Assembly: GCF_026004055.1 (NCBI RefSeq)
Contig: NZ_BPIJ01000001.1
Location: 1,302,001-1,366,000, forward strand
DNA from: Meiothermus sp.
GTDB taxonomy: Bacteria > Deinococcota > Deinococci > Deinococcales > Thermaceae
Length of the DNA stretch: 64,000 nt
Direction of reading: 5' to 3'
Below, one piece after another: positions 38,974-47,151 of this stretch. The notes beneath the pieces are model-generated. The model ran no database searches, was not told the DNA's origin, and worked only from the letters and a program-made list of their open reading frames with translations. A program made the translations under genes and the position numbers. Numbering within the stretch: the first letter of the stretch is position 1; each line of letters starts with the position of its first letter.

Positions 38974-39482
38974 GGCAAGTTGCTTTCTTACTACGTAGTG
39001 CTCTTGCTTAGCATCTGATATGGCTTTGGTTCAGCTCAGTGAGGTTTGGCCATTTATTTAACATTGTGCTGGATTAGGTTCTCGAAGTCCAGAGGGGGAG
39101 GTATTCGATTGTGGAATACCGTGCATCCATCACGGCAAGGGCATCGAGATCAAGTATGCCTTGATCTATTCGCAGCGAACCCCCTGGTACGTGCATCCGC
39201 CCAGCGGGGGCGATGCCTCCGAGCAAATGCTACCGCGGTTGGCAAAGCTTTGCGGATCAGGAATGTCTTGGTAGAGGTATCGGATATAATTCCAATCCAT
39301 TGGTTGCCTTTGAAATCCTAAGATGGAAGGCTTTACTGGTACAGAATTTCTAAGATGTATCCGGGGAATTCTGCTATTTCGCCTTTTACCCACCATACTA
39401 TATGCTTTTATTCGGTCTGGGTTACTTACCTTGGATCTCTAGGACTACCCAGAGAACTGATCAGGAGAAAGCAACTTAGCCT
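38974..39482. other. Divergent intergenic region with a possible gene relic
   Basis: 509 bp between the leftward flippase and the rightward sugar-phosphate transferase. About 39055-39275 there is a stretch of host-like GC with an open frame lacking a start codon (its translation includes GKGIEIKYALIYSQRTPWY, then stops at TAG 39273). I do not recognise it. The remaining parts are AT-rich and may hold the two divergent promoters. Confidence 0.35.
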
Positions 39483-40742
39483 ATGAGTAGCATAAGTAAA
39501 CCAGCCAGTATCGTGAACGGAAAGTACAAATTACCCCTCACAATCGCCCTGATTATTTATCTTTCATTAAGCATAGCAAGTTTGATAAGCCTTGGTCACA
39601 TCAAGCTCTGGGAAGCATTTACTTATCCGTCCTACGGTGGGTTAATTTTTATGCTTAGCACAACCGGTCTATTTTCGGTATGGCTTTCCGGACGCTGGAG
39701 CCGGCATCCCCATACAAGTGGCCTTCTAGCTGGGGTGCTTCCAATGGTTTTGCCATTCATGGGTTTAGCCGCCGTATTCTTTATTTTTGGCTGGTGGTAC
39801 TCACGGCTGTTTTTCTTCGTCTTCTTTTTGGTTCTTTTTGTACTAAATCTAGCCCTTCAGTTTGGTCGCTCCAGGCAGGTAACAAAAGTGGCGGCCACCT
39901 CCCCAGCAGTGGTCGAAACATTACAAAGGCTTGGTGTTCAAAACGTTGAGGTTGGACTACTTGAAAACCTCGAGGATTTTGATGTCCTAGTTACAGACCT
40001 TAGGCACAATTCGTCCAACCTTTCACCGCACTTGCTGAGCGACTTGGCAGGCAAAGGAAAAGAAATTGTAGATATAACAACCTTTACTGAAGGTCTAACT
40101 GGCAAGGTTGACATTTCTACCCTTTCAGAAGAAGCCGAGATCCTTCTTCGACCAAAGGATTATATCGGAATTAAACGTATTTGGGAGACGGTCTTTGTAC
40201 TACTAACTGCGCCGCTGTGGTTACTTATTGCAGCTGTAGTGGCTTTACTGGTGCGGTTGGATAGTCCCGGCCCCGTCATTTTCAAGCAACGGCGGATAGG
40301 CCTTTTTGGACAGCCGTTTGATTTGTATAAGTTCCGCAGTATGCATATCAATTCTGAGACAAGCGGCCCCAAATTCGCCGAAGTTGGGGATGCTCGAGTG
40401 ACCAGGGTAGGAGCATTCATCCGAAAATTTCGACTCGATGAAATTCCGCAACTTTGGAATGTGCTAAAAGGTGATATGGGCTTGATCGGTCCCCGGCCTG
40501 AACAAGAAATCTTTGCCAAACAATTTGCTCGAGAGATACCTTTTTATGAGACCAGACACCTTGTGCGACCTGGGCTGACCGGCTGGGCTCAGGTCGTACA
40601 TGGGTACGCCTCGGACTCTTCGTCTACCAAAGAAAAACTGGCTTACGATTTATACTATGTAAAAAACTTCTCGTTCTGGCTCGATCTGCTAATCGTACTC
40701 AAAACCCTGTCTGTAATTCTTCGCGGATTTGGAGCCCGCTAA
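39483..40742 (+). CDS. Polyprenyl-phosphate sugar phosphotransferase (initiating enzyme)
   Basis: 419 aa. Four or so N-terminal membrane segments (1-125), a soluble middle part, then the bacterial sugar transferase domain from about 225. This has KRIWETVFVLLTAPLWLLIAAVVALLVRLDSPGPVIFKQRRIG, the catalytic KFRSM, RKFRLDEIPQLWNVLKGDMGLIGPRPE and RPGLTGWAQV. Such enzymes (WbaP/WcaJ-like) place the first sugar phosphate on undecaprenyl phosphate, starting the repeat unit that the nearby glycosyltransferases extend. Its AT-rich codon use marks it as the right edge of the acquired segment. Confidence 0.93.
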   Translation: MSSISKPASIVNGKYKLPLTIALIIYLSLSIASLISLGHIKLWEAFTYPSYGGLIFMLSTTGLFSVWLSGRWSRHPHTSGLLAGVLPMVLPFMGLAAVFFIFGWWYSRLFFFVFFLVLFVLNLALQFGRSRQVTKVAATSPAVVETLQRLGVQNVEVGLLENLEDFDVLVTDLRHNSSNLSPHLLSDLAGKGKEIVDITTFTEGLTGKVDISTLSEEAEILLRPKDYIGIKRIWETVFVLLTAPLWLLIAAVVALLVRLDSPGPVIFKQRRIGLFGQPFDLYKFRSMHINSETSGPKFAEVGDARVTRVGAFIRKFRLDEIPQLWNVLKGDMGLIGPRPEQEIFAKQFAREIPFYETRHLVRPGLTGWAQVVHGYASDSSSTKEKLAYDLYYVKNFSFWLDLLIVLKTLSVILRGFGAR

Positions 40743-40798
40743 ACACGCTCGAGTGTGGGTAAGCCTAATGGCAAGGTAGTGGAGACCAGGGGAAGGTC

Positions 40799-41215
40799 TC
40801 ACGCAGCATCCTCCAACCAACCCTCTGCCGCCTTCAGGATAGCCTCGGCCTGGGCCAAAGCCGCCCTGGCTTCCGCTTGCGTGTAGGCTTCGGCGGGGGT
40901 GAGTTCGGCCAGGGCGTCGGGGTAGCGGGTGGGGATGTAGAGCTTATCCAGCGCCAGCGCATTGTCCAGCAAAGGGGCAAACGCCCCCTTGGCGTCTCCT
41001 GGCATTTCCCGTACCAGCCGCCCCAGGGAGTGCCCCCAGGGGTCTGCATCCAGAGCCAACCAGACCGCCTTGAGGGCCTTTTCCCCGGCTTGCTGGGCGA
41101 AAAAAGCAGCCTGAGCATACTTTCCTACCGCTTCCAAAGCCCGGGCCGCCTCGAGGTCGTCCCTGGCCTGGCGGAGCCAGCGGTGGGCTTCACGCTGTTG
41201 TTTTTCCACGCTCAT
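40799..41215 (-). CDS. HEPN-domain protein (partner of the MNT gene)
   Basis: 138 aa, all-helical HEPN of the type paired with minimal nucleotidyltransferases: EAHRWLRQARDDLEAARALEAVGKYAQAAFFAQQAGEKALKAV, then GHSLGRLVREM and IPTRYPDALAELTP. It has the RYPDA form rather than a clear R-x4-H catalytic motif, so RNase activity is uncertain. The start overlaps the end of the MNT gene by 26 bp, and the two should act as a toxin-antitoxin-like module. GC content is that of the host. Confidence 0.85.
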   Translation of the reverse strand: MSVEKQQREAHRWLRQARDDLEAARALEAVGKYAQAAFFAQQAGEKALKAVWLALDADPWGHSLGRLVREMPGDAKGAFAPLLDNALALDKLYIPTRYPDALAELTPAEAYTQAEARAALAQAEAILKAAEGWLEDAA

Positions 41216-41510
41216 ACAGGAGCTTGGCCTCCTTCAGTACACCCTTCAGGAAAGGTAGGTCGCGGCGGTTCTCGAGCTCGGCAGGCGTCAGCACCACCGG
41301 TTCCACCACCCAGGGCAAGTCCTTTAGGGCCGAGAGAACCGTACCGATGCGCTCGAGCGGAGATAGAGGGGTTTCCCAGAGCACCAGCAGATCGAGGTCA
41401 GAACGCCGGGTGGCCGTACCCCTGGCGTGCGAGCCAAAAAGGTAGACCCGCTCAACCCCCAGGGGAGCCAGTCGCTCGGCCACGGCAGCCCAATCGCTCA
41501 TCTGAGACAT
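41190..41510 (-). CDS. Minimal nucleotidyltransferase (MNT) of a HEPN/MNT pair
   Basis: 106 aa from ATG 41510 (an upstream in-frame start at 41600 would run into rfbD). The polymerase-beta-like signature YLFGSHARGTATRRSDLDLLV is complete, with GS and the two Asp residues; a possible third carboxylate is the Glu in VVEPVVL. Related MNT proteins neutralise a HEPN partner by transferring AMP to it. Whether that happens here is inference. Confidence 0.87.
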   Translation of the reverse strand: MSQMSDWAAVAERLAPLGVERVYLFGSHARGTATRRSDLDLLVLWETPLSPLERIGTVLSALKDLPWVVEPVVLTPAELENRRDLPFLKGVLKEAKLLYERGKTTA

Positions 41511-41548
41511 TGTACTTCCCGATGCCGAGTCAAAACCGGTGACCGGGT

Positions 41549-42319
41549 TTATGCCAACCCCTCGGCCTTCCCTAGCCATTCTTGACGGAGCTTTTGCCAC
41601 CTCGAGACATCCAGCGAGATATCTTCCGGCATAGCTACCCCGGCCTCTTGTCTACTCCGCGGCTCCACCTTGGGGCGGGTGCGCCGGGCCAGCTCGTAGA
41701 CCGATTTGCGCTCGGTGGCGATGTGTAGGGTGTGGTAGGGGATGCGCTCGAGGTTCTGCAAGGCCAGGGCGACCTGGGGGGCGATGACCTCCAGATAGTC
41801 CTGGCTGGTGTAGAGGTCGAAATAGGCCACCGGATACGGAAAGGGCGAGGGCCGGAAGCTGGTGCGAATAATGAGGTAGCGGGGCAGAACGCGCACCACC
41901 TCCTCGGCGGCCAGCTTGGAAAGGGCGTAGTAGTTGCGCACCGGGCCCACCGGGTCGTCTTCCCGGTAGCCGCCTTTGTCTCCCCAGAAAACATAGTCGG
42001 TGGAGATGTGGACAAAGTGCAGGTCGTGCTTCAGGGCTGCCCGAACCAGATTGCGCGTACCCTCCACATTCACTTTCCAGCACAGGGCTTTCTCGGTCTC
42101 GGCGTGGGCTACGTCGGTGTAGGCCGCCGCGTGTACCAGTACCCGGGGCCGGTGTTGTTCGAAAGCCCGCTCTACACTGGATAGGTCGGTAATGTCCAGC
42201 TCTTCCCTACCCGGCGCAACCAGTTCGGGCATCAGGGCCCGCAGGGCGGTTCCCAGCCGCCCGGTTCCCCCGGTCAGCAGGATCGGAGCTACCGGCCCCT
42301 GGCTCTCAGCGTTGCTCAT
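41549..42319 (-). CDS. rfbD: dTDP-4-dehydrorhamnose reductase-like protein
   Basis: 256 aa, short-chain dehydrogenase fold: the NAD(P) loop is LLTGGTGRLGTALR. HAAAYTDVAHAETEKALCWKVNVEGTRNL, STDYVFWGDKGGYREDDPVGP and the YALSK catalytic Tyr-Lys pair are all RmlD-like. It would do the last step to dTDP-L-rhamnose. It is shorter than the usual 290-300 aa, and the C-terminal substrate part diverges, so another 6-deoxysugar product is possible. It overlaps the rfbB stop by 14 bp. Confidence 0.85.
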   Translation of the reverse strand: MSNAESQGPVAPILLTGGTGRLGTALRALMPELVAPGREELDITDLSSVERAFEQHRPRVLVHAAAYTDVAHAETEKALCWKVNVEGTRNLVRAALKHDLHFVHISTDYVFWGDKGGYREDDPVGPVRNYYALSKLAAEEVVRVLPRYLIIRTSFRPSPFPYPVAYFDLYTSQDYLEVIAPQVALALQNLERIPYHTLHIATERKSVYELARRTRPKVEPRSRQEAGVAMPEDISLDVSRWQKLRQEWLGKAEGLA

Positions 42320-43316
42320 ACCAGGTCTGCATCAAGTAGCGGTGCTCCTTTTGGGAACGCAAGCGCTGCCACCAGGCGCGGTTTTGTAGATACCACTGCA
42401 CGGTTTGCTCGAGCCCCTGGCGGAAGGAGTAGCGGCGCACCCAGCCCAGCGCCTCGGCCTTGGAGGGGTCTACCGAGTAGCGGTAGTCGTGGCCGGGGCG
42501 ATCGGGTACAAACCGCTTGAGGGAGCCGGGCTTTCCCAGGATCTCCAGGATGGCGTCGGCTACCTGCACCCCGGAAATTTGTTCGCGCGCCCCCAGGTTG
42601 TAGGCCTCGCCCGAGACCCCCCTGTGCAGCACGGTATCAATACCGGTGGCATGGTCGAAAACGTGCATATAGTCGCGCACCGCCGAGCCGTCGCCGTAGA
42701 GCGGCAGGGGCTTGTCTTCCAGGGCATTGGTGATAAAAAGGGGGATGATTTTTTCGGGGTACTGGTAGGGGCCATAGGTGTTGGAACCCCGTGTGACCAC
42801 CACATCCAGCCCATGCGAGATGCCGTGGGCAAATACCAGATGCTCGGCCCCGGCTTTGGAGGCCGAGTAGGGCGAGCGGGGTCTTAGGGGGTCGGTCTCG
42901 AGGGAGTGGTGGTCGGAGCCGTGTAGGTCGCCGTACACCTCGTCGGTGGAAACCTGCAAAAAGCGCCTGACTCCGGCTTTACGGGCGGCCTCGAGCAGCA
43001 CCAGGGTGCCCTCCACGTTGGTTCGAACAAAGGCTCCGGGATCCAACAGGCTGCGATCCACGTGGCTCTCGGCGGCAAAGTTGAGCACGGCATCGGCCCC
43101 CTGCAGGGCTTTGTGGGCATCGGCGGGGTTGGCGATATCGCCCTGGATGAACTCGATCCGATGCATCACGCCTTCCAGGTTTTCCAGGTTGCCTGCGTAG
43201 GTCAGCTTGTCCAGTACCACAATTTGCCACTCGGGGTGTGCACTCAGCGCAAAGTGCACGTAGTTGGCCCCGATGAAACCGGCCCCCCCCGTTACCACCA
43301 CTCGTTTGAAATTCAT
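42306..43316 (-). CDS. rfbB: dTDP-glucose 4,6-dehydratase
   Basis: 336 aa. NAD loop VTGGAGFIGANYV, the catalytic STDEVYGDL and YSASKAGAEHLV with the Tyr-Lys pair, TRGSNTYGPYQYPEKIIPLFI and LPLYGDGSAVRDYMHVFDH are all diagnostic of RfbB/RmlB. It converts dTDP-glucose to dTDP-4-keto-6-deoxyglucose, the second step of the rhamnose pathway. It sits between rfbC (18 nt upstream) and rfbD. Confidence 0.97.
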   Translation of the reverse strand: MNFKRVVVTGGAGFIGANYVHFALSAHPEWQIVVLDKLTYAGNLENLEGVMHRIEFIQGDIANPADAHKALQGADAVLNFAAESHVDRSLLDPGAFVRTNVEGTLVLLEAARKAGVRRFLQVSTDEVYGDLHGSDHHSLETDPLRPRSPYSASKAGAEHLVFAHGISHGLDVVVTRGSNTYGPYQYPEKIIPLFITNALEDKPLPLYGDGSAVRDYMHVFDHATGIDTVLHRGVSGEAYNLGAREQISGVQVADAILEILGKPGSLKRFVPDRPGHDYRYSVDPSKAEALGWVRRYSFRQGLEQTVQWYLQNRAWWQRLRSQKEHRYLMQTWYEQR

Positions 43317-43334
43317 CGCATCACTCCTATTGGC

Positions 43335-43868
43335 CTAGCCCCTGTCGTCCGCCCACAGGTCGGCCCCAAAAAAGTCCCAGGGCAAGCGGCCCTCGTTGGG
43401 GTCGGTGGGGTCGAACTGGTCGTTCATAACGTAGAGCAAAAGCGCGCCCCGGTGACCCGCCCGGTAGCCGTGGGCCACCCCAGAAGGAATGTACAAAAGG
43501 GCCGGCGCTTCCCCGGAAAGCAGAAAATAGCGACGATTGCCCCGGGTAGCAGACTCGGCCCGAACATCCACCAACCAGACCAGCATCTCGCCCTCCACCA
43601 CACACCAGACCTCGTCCTGGGTGCGTTTGGGGTGGATATGGAAGGCATTAATGCGACCCGGAACCGCCCACGAAACAGAGATTTGCCGGGCCTCGAAGGG
43701 GGTCGGTAACCCCTCCACCAGGCCACCGCTCAGGCGTAAGTGCTCCATAAAGGCGCCCTCGAGCGAGCGATACTTGCGCAACGGCTGAAGCAAAACACCT
43801 TCGATCTCGGGGGGAACCGGATAATTCTGGTAGCTTAGGGCAGCCTGGGCCTGTTCTTCCAGCTTCAT
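43335..43868 (-). CDS. rfbC: dTDP-4-dehydrorhamnose 3,5-epimerase-like cupin
   Basis: 177 aa from ATG 43868 (GATAGAGG upstream). The cupin fold is visible in INAFHIHPKRTQDEVWCVVEGEMLVWLVDVR and LLYIPSGVAHGYRAG. The catalytic His is in HIHPKRTQ. The protein resembles RfbC/RmlC but with a modified N-terminal part; position before rfbB supports the call. A longer in-frame start at 43997 would overlap the divergent glycosyltransferase and is rejected. Confidence 0.85.
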   Translation of the reverse strand: MKLEEQAQAALSYQNYPVPPEIEGVLLQPLRKYRSLEGAFMEHLRLSGGLVEGLPTPFEARQISVSWAVPGRINAFHIHPKRTQDEVWCVVEGEMLVWLVDVRAESATRGNRRYFLLSGEAPALLYIPSGVAHGYRAGHRGALLLYVMNDQFDPTDPNEGRLPWDFFGADLWADDRG

Positions 43869-43923
43869 ACTAGCCTCTATCCTAAGACAAGCCTGGCCAC
43901 AACATTCCAAAACCCGTTTCGGT

Positions 43924-44781
43924 ATGAGCCAAGATTTCTCCATCATCATCGTTTCCCATAACACCCGGGACATTCTGGCCGAGTGCTTGCGCCGCATCGA
44001 AGCCCACTACCCCGAAGCCGAAAAGCTGGTGGTGGACTCTGCCTCCACCGATGGCAGCCCGGACTGGGTACAGCAACATTACCCAAATGCACGAGTGCTT
44101 AAAGTGCCCAACCGGGGCTACGCCTTTGCGGTGAACCGGGGTCTGGAGGCCGCCACCCGCCCCTGGGTGGTGGAGATGAACAGCGATGTGTACCTAGAGG
44201 CGGGCGACCTCGAGGCCCTGCACAAAGCCTTGGAGGCCCACCCCAAGGCCGCGCTGGCCGGCCCTACCTTGCAAACCCCGGCAGGGCGGCTCCAGTCTTT
44301 CGGGCCGTTCTATGCCCCCAACTACTGGAATCTGCGCCGACCCCGGGCGGTGGGTTGGGTGTCTGGAGCGCTGATCATGGCCCGCCGGGCTGCGCTGGCG
44401 GAAATCGGGGGCATGGATGAGCGCTTCTTCTTCTACAACGAAGACCTCGAGTGGTGTACCCGCGCCCGCCGCAAGGGCTGGCAGGTACTCCTGGTGCCCC
44501 GCAAGGTACTGCATTTGGGGGGAAGCTCCACGCCCAGCGACCCTCGCTTCCTGGCCGAGGGCTACCGGGGGGGACTGTTGTTCACCCGTGGGTACTTCCC
44601 TGCTCTGCATGGCCTTCACAAGAAAGCCGTCTGGCTCGAGGCCCAACTGCACCTGTTGCTCGACCCCAATACCCTGCGGCGGCAAGGCTACAGGCTGATC
44701 GTACAGATGCTGCGGGAGGGTTCGCTGAACATCTCGCCCCTTATGCAAGAGCAAGCACAGCAGCCTAGGGGAGAAAGCTAA
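43924..44781 (+). CDS. GT2-family glycosyltransferase, rhamnosyltransferase type
   Basis: 285 aa. FSIIIVSHNTRDILAECLRRI, the KLVVDSASTDGS motif, VVEMNSDVYLEAGD in place of DxD, VSGALIMARRAALAEIGGMDERFFFYNEDLEWCTRARRKGW and KVLHLGGSST are typical of the WbbL-like rhamnosyltransferases. With the dTDP-rhamnose genes on both sides this is the likely rhamnosyl donor user. Divergent from rfbC by 55 bp and overlapping the convergent rfbA by 4 bp. Confidence 0.9.
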   Translation: MSQDFSIIIVSHNTRDILAECLRRIEAHYPEAEKLVVDSASTDGSPDWVQQHYPNARVLKVPNRGYAFAVNRGLEAATRPWVVEMNSDVYLEAGDLEALHKALEAHPKAALAGPTLQTPAGRLQSFGPFYAPNYWNLRRPRAVGWVSGALIMARRAALAEIGGMDERFFFYNEDLEWCTRARRKGWQVLLVPRKVLHLGGSSTPSDPRFLAEGYRGGLLFTRGYFPALHGLHKKAVWLEAQLHLLLDPNTLRRQGYRLIVQMLREGSLNISPLMQEQAQQPRGES

Positions 44782-45851
44782 AGCCGTACCCGGCTGCGAT
44801 CCCCAAGCACCAGTTGCAGTGTGTGACGGCGGGCGTTCCCCTTGCCATCCACCACCACCCCCTGCCCCAGAATGCTGCTGTCGAGGCGATAGGGCAAGGA
44901 ATAAACCTGTGCTTCATCCATCAGAATGGAGTATTCCACCTCACTCGATACTACCCGCGCATTATTCCCCACTGCCGTATAAGGCCCAATAAATCCATCC
45001 TCGATAAGGGCCCCAGCCCCAATATAGGCCGGGCCGCGCACGGTGCTGCGCACAATCTTGGCACCCGGCTCCACCACCACTTCCCCTATTATCTCGGCCT
45101 CGAGCAGCTCACCCTCCACCCGCCGAAGTATCTGGGACAGGGCCAGTCGATTGGCGTCCAGCAGATCCTCAGGTTTCCCGGTGTCCTTCCACCAGCCCCG
45201 CACCTGGTGGGCCACCACCCGCTGACCACGTTCCACCAGCCCCTGGATGGCCTCGGTAATCTCGTACTCGCCGCGCCCGCTGGGCTTTAGGCGCTCGATG
45301 ATAGGGTGAATGGCCGGGCTGAAGAGGTAGACCCCCACCAGGGCCAGGTTGGAAGGGGGGTCTTGGGGCTTCTCCACCAGCCGCACCACCCGGCCCGCCC
45401 CATCCAGCACCACCACCCCAAAGGCCCGGGGGTCTTCGACCGGGCAAAGCAGCACAATGGCTTCCGGGCGGGCCTGACGGTACTCGGCCACCAGGTGCCG
45501 GATGCCGCCCGAAAGCAGGTTGTCGCCCAGGTAGAGCACGAAGGGGTGCTCCCCCAGAAAGGGGCGGGCGGTCTTGACCGCGTGGGCGATGCCGAGGGGG
45601 GCTTCCTGTACGATAAAGGTAAAGCGCACCCCCCAGCAAGAGCCATCCCCAAGCGCCAAGCGCACCTCCTCACCGGTCTCGGGGCTAAGGATGACCCCAA
45701 TATCCTGGATGCCTGCAGCGAGCAAATCCTCGACTGCGTAGAACAGGTTGGGCTTTCCGGCAATGGGTATGAGCTGCTTGGCCCGGGTGTGGGTGAGGGG
45801 GCGCAGGCGGGTGCCTTTGCCCCCGGAGAGGACCAGCCCTTTGAGTTCCAT
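44778..45851 (-). CDS. rfbA: Glucose-1-phosphate thymidylyltransferase, long form
   Basis: 357 aa. The nucleotidyltransferase signature LKGLVLSGGKGTRLRPLTHTRAKQLIPIAGKPNL opens the protein. YLGDNLLSGGIRHLV and RGWWKDTGKPEDLL belong to the active site. It is longer than the classic RmlA (about 290 aa) because of a C-terminal left-handed beta-helix (IIGEVVVEPGAKIVRSTVRGPAYIGAGALIEDGFIGPYT), as in the long form common in archaea, actinobacteria and Thermus relatives. It makes dTDP-glucose. A TACACT box lies about 10 nt before the ATG. Confidence 0.95.
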   Translation of the reverse strand: MELKGLVLSGGKGTRLRPLTHTRAKQLIPIAGKPNLFYAVEDLLAAGIQDIGVILSPETGEEVRLALGDGSCWGVRFTFIVQEAPLGIAHAVKTARPFLGEHPFVLYLGDNLLSGGIRHLVAEYRQARPEAIVLLCPVEDPRAFGVVVLDGAGRVVRLVEKPQDPPSNLALVGVYLFSPAIHPIIERLKPSGRGEYEITEAIQGLVERGQRVVAHQVRGWWKDTGKPEDLLDANRLALSQILRRVEGELLEAEIIGEVVVEPGAKIVRSTVRGPAYIGAGALIEDGFIGPYTAVGNNARVVSSEVEYSILMDEAQVYSLPYRLDSSILGQGVVVDGKGNARRHTLQLVLGDRSRVRL

Positions 45852-45979
45852 AGCCGTGTCTAGTGTACGATGGGTCGGGCAACCAACAGCAGTATCTGTA
45901 TAATCTCAAGCTCGCAAGACCCCGGCCCAAAGCCTTGGTTTGTTCGGCTAGGCATGGGTAGCTAAGGGAGCATTGAACC

Positions 45980-46007
45980 TTGACATTTTTCTGACAGGCC
46001 GTATGAT
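45980..46007 (+). promoter_or_regulatory. Promoter of the iron-type ABC operon
   Basis: TTGACA (45980-45985), 16-bp spacer, TATGAT (46002-46007), followed by the ribosome binding site GAGGAGG at 46014-46020. Confidence 0.85.
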
Positions 46008-46027
46008 TCCGACGAGGAGGCTCCAAT

Positions 46028-47056
46028 ATGGCTATGTGGAAGCGGAATGTCCGCTGGTGGGTTCTTGCGGCTCTACTCCTGACGATGAGTACGGGATTGG
46101 CCCAACAGCGGGTGGTCAACGTAATTTGTAGCGTTACCCAAAACTGGTGCGAGGCCCTGGGCCCGGCCTTCAAGCAGGCCAGCGGCATTGATGTGCGCAT
46201 CGTCAGCGTTTCCACCAACGAAGCTCTGGCCCGCCTGCGGGCCGAGCAGGCCAACCCCACCTTCGATGTCTGGTTCGGCGGCACCGGCGACCCCCACTAC
46301 GAAGCCTTCAAGGATGCGATTACCGAGTGGTACCGCGTTAAGGCCTACAACGACCTGTCGCCCACCATGAAGGCGGCCATCGGCACCACTTACATCCCGC
46401 TCTACCAGGGGATTCTGGGCTTTGGCATCAACCCCAAGGTGCTGCAAGACCGGGGCGCGCCCATCCCCCGCTGCTGGAAAGACCTGGCCAACCCGGCCTA
46501 CCGCGGCCTGATCCAGGTTTCCAATCCCAACACCTCGGGTACGGCCTATACCCAGATCGCCACCCTGGTACAGATTTTTGGTGAGGAGGAAGCCTTCAAC
46601 CTTATGAAGGCCTACCACCGCAACGTGGCCGAATACACCCGCTCAGGCGTAGCCCCCCGCATTGCCCTGGGACGGGGCGAGATTGGCATCGGGATTCAGT
46701 TTATGCACGACCTGGTGGAGTTCAAGAAGCAGGGCTTCCCCATCGAGATTGTGGCCCCCTGCGAAGGCACCGGCTACGAGATTGGCGGCCTGAGCCTGGT
46801 ACGCGGGGCCAAGAACAAAGCCAACGGACAGGCCTTTATGGACTGGGCGGTTTCCCCAGAAGGACAGCAGGTAGGCTTCCGCGCGGGTATTTTTTCGCTG
46901 CCCTCCAACACCAAAACCCCGCTGATCGAGGGCATCCCCAATCCCAAAGACTTCAAGCTGATCAACTACGACGCCAAGAAGTTCGGCGACCCCGATCTGC
47001 GCCAGCGCCTCATTGCCCGTTGGACGCGCGAGGTCTTCCCGCTGCCTCGGCGGTGA
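46028..47056 (+). CDS. Iron(III)-type ABC transporter substrate-binding protein
   Basis: 342 aa. Signal peptide (WWVLAALLLTMSTGLA) and family 1/6 solute-binding fold of the FbpA/AfuA kind: VICSVTQNWCEALGPAFKQASGIDVRIVSVSTNEALARL, WFGGTGDPHY, LYQGILGFGINPK, RGLIQVSNPNTSGTAYT. It would bind ferric iron or a ferric chelate outside the inner membrane. It begins 7 nt behind GAGGAGG and is followed by a hairpin, then the permease and ATPase genes. Cys residues in WCEALG and APCEGTG are not typical iron ligands, so a different anion or chelate is possible. Confidence 0.92.
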   Translation: MAMWKRNVRWWVLAALLLTMSTGLAQQRVVNVICSVTQNWCEALGPAFKQASGIDVRIVSVSTNEALARLRAEQANPTFDVWFGGTGDPHYEAFKDAITEWYRVKAYNDLSPTMKAAIGTTYIPLYQGILGFGINPKVLQDRGAPIPRCWKDLANPAYRGLIQVSNPNTSGTAYTQIATLVQIFGEEEAFNLMKAYHRNVAEYTRSGVAPRIALGRGEIGIGIQFMHDLVEFKKQGFPIEIVAPCEGTGYEIGGLSLVRGAKNKANGQAFMDWAVSPEGQQVGFRAGIFSLPSNTKTPLIEGIPNPKDFKLINYDAKKFGDPDLRQRLIARWTREVFPLPRR

Positions 47057-47103
47057 GCGGCTCGAGGGCACCAACATCAAGCTTCGATGATGGAGAAAAA
47101 GAG

Positions 47104-47130
47104 CTCGAGCCTTCCCAAAGGGGGCTCGAG
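47104..47130 (+). terminator. Attenuator-like hairpin between binding protein and permease
   Basis: CTCGAGCC (47104-47111) pairs with GGCTCGAG (47123-47130), with an inner CCC/GGG, followed by TTCTTGATGT. The weak T run suggests partial termination, which would give more binding protein than permease. Confidence 0.55.
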
Positions 47131-47151
47131 TTCTTGATGTAAGGAGCCTGG

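Noticed and set aside
41511-41600. Extended start of the MNT gene
   Set aside because: It would overlap the rfbD coding region, and the residues before MSQMSDW do not resemble the family.
43869-43997. Longer start for rfbC
   Set aside because: The extension is unlike the family and overlaps the divergent glycosyltransferase; ATG 43868 has an SD.
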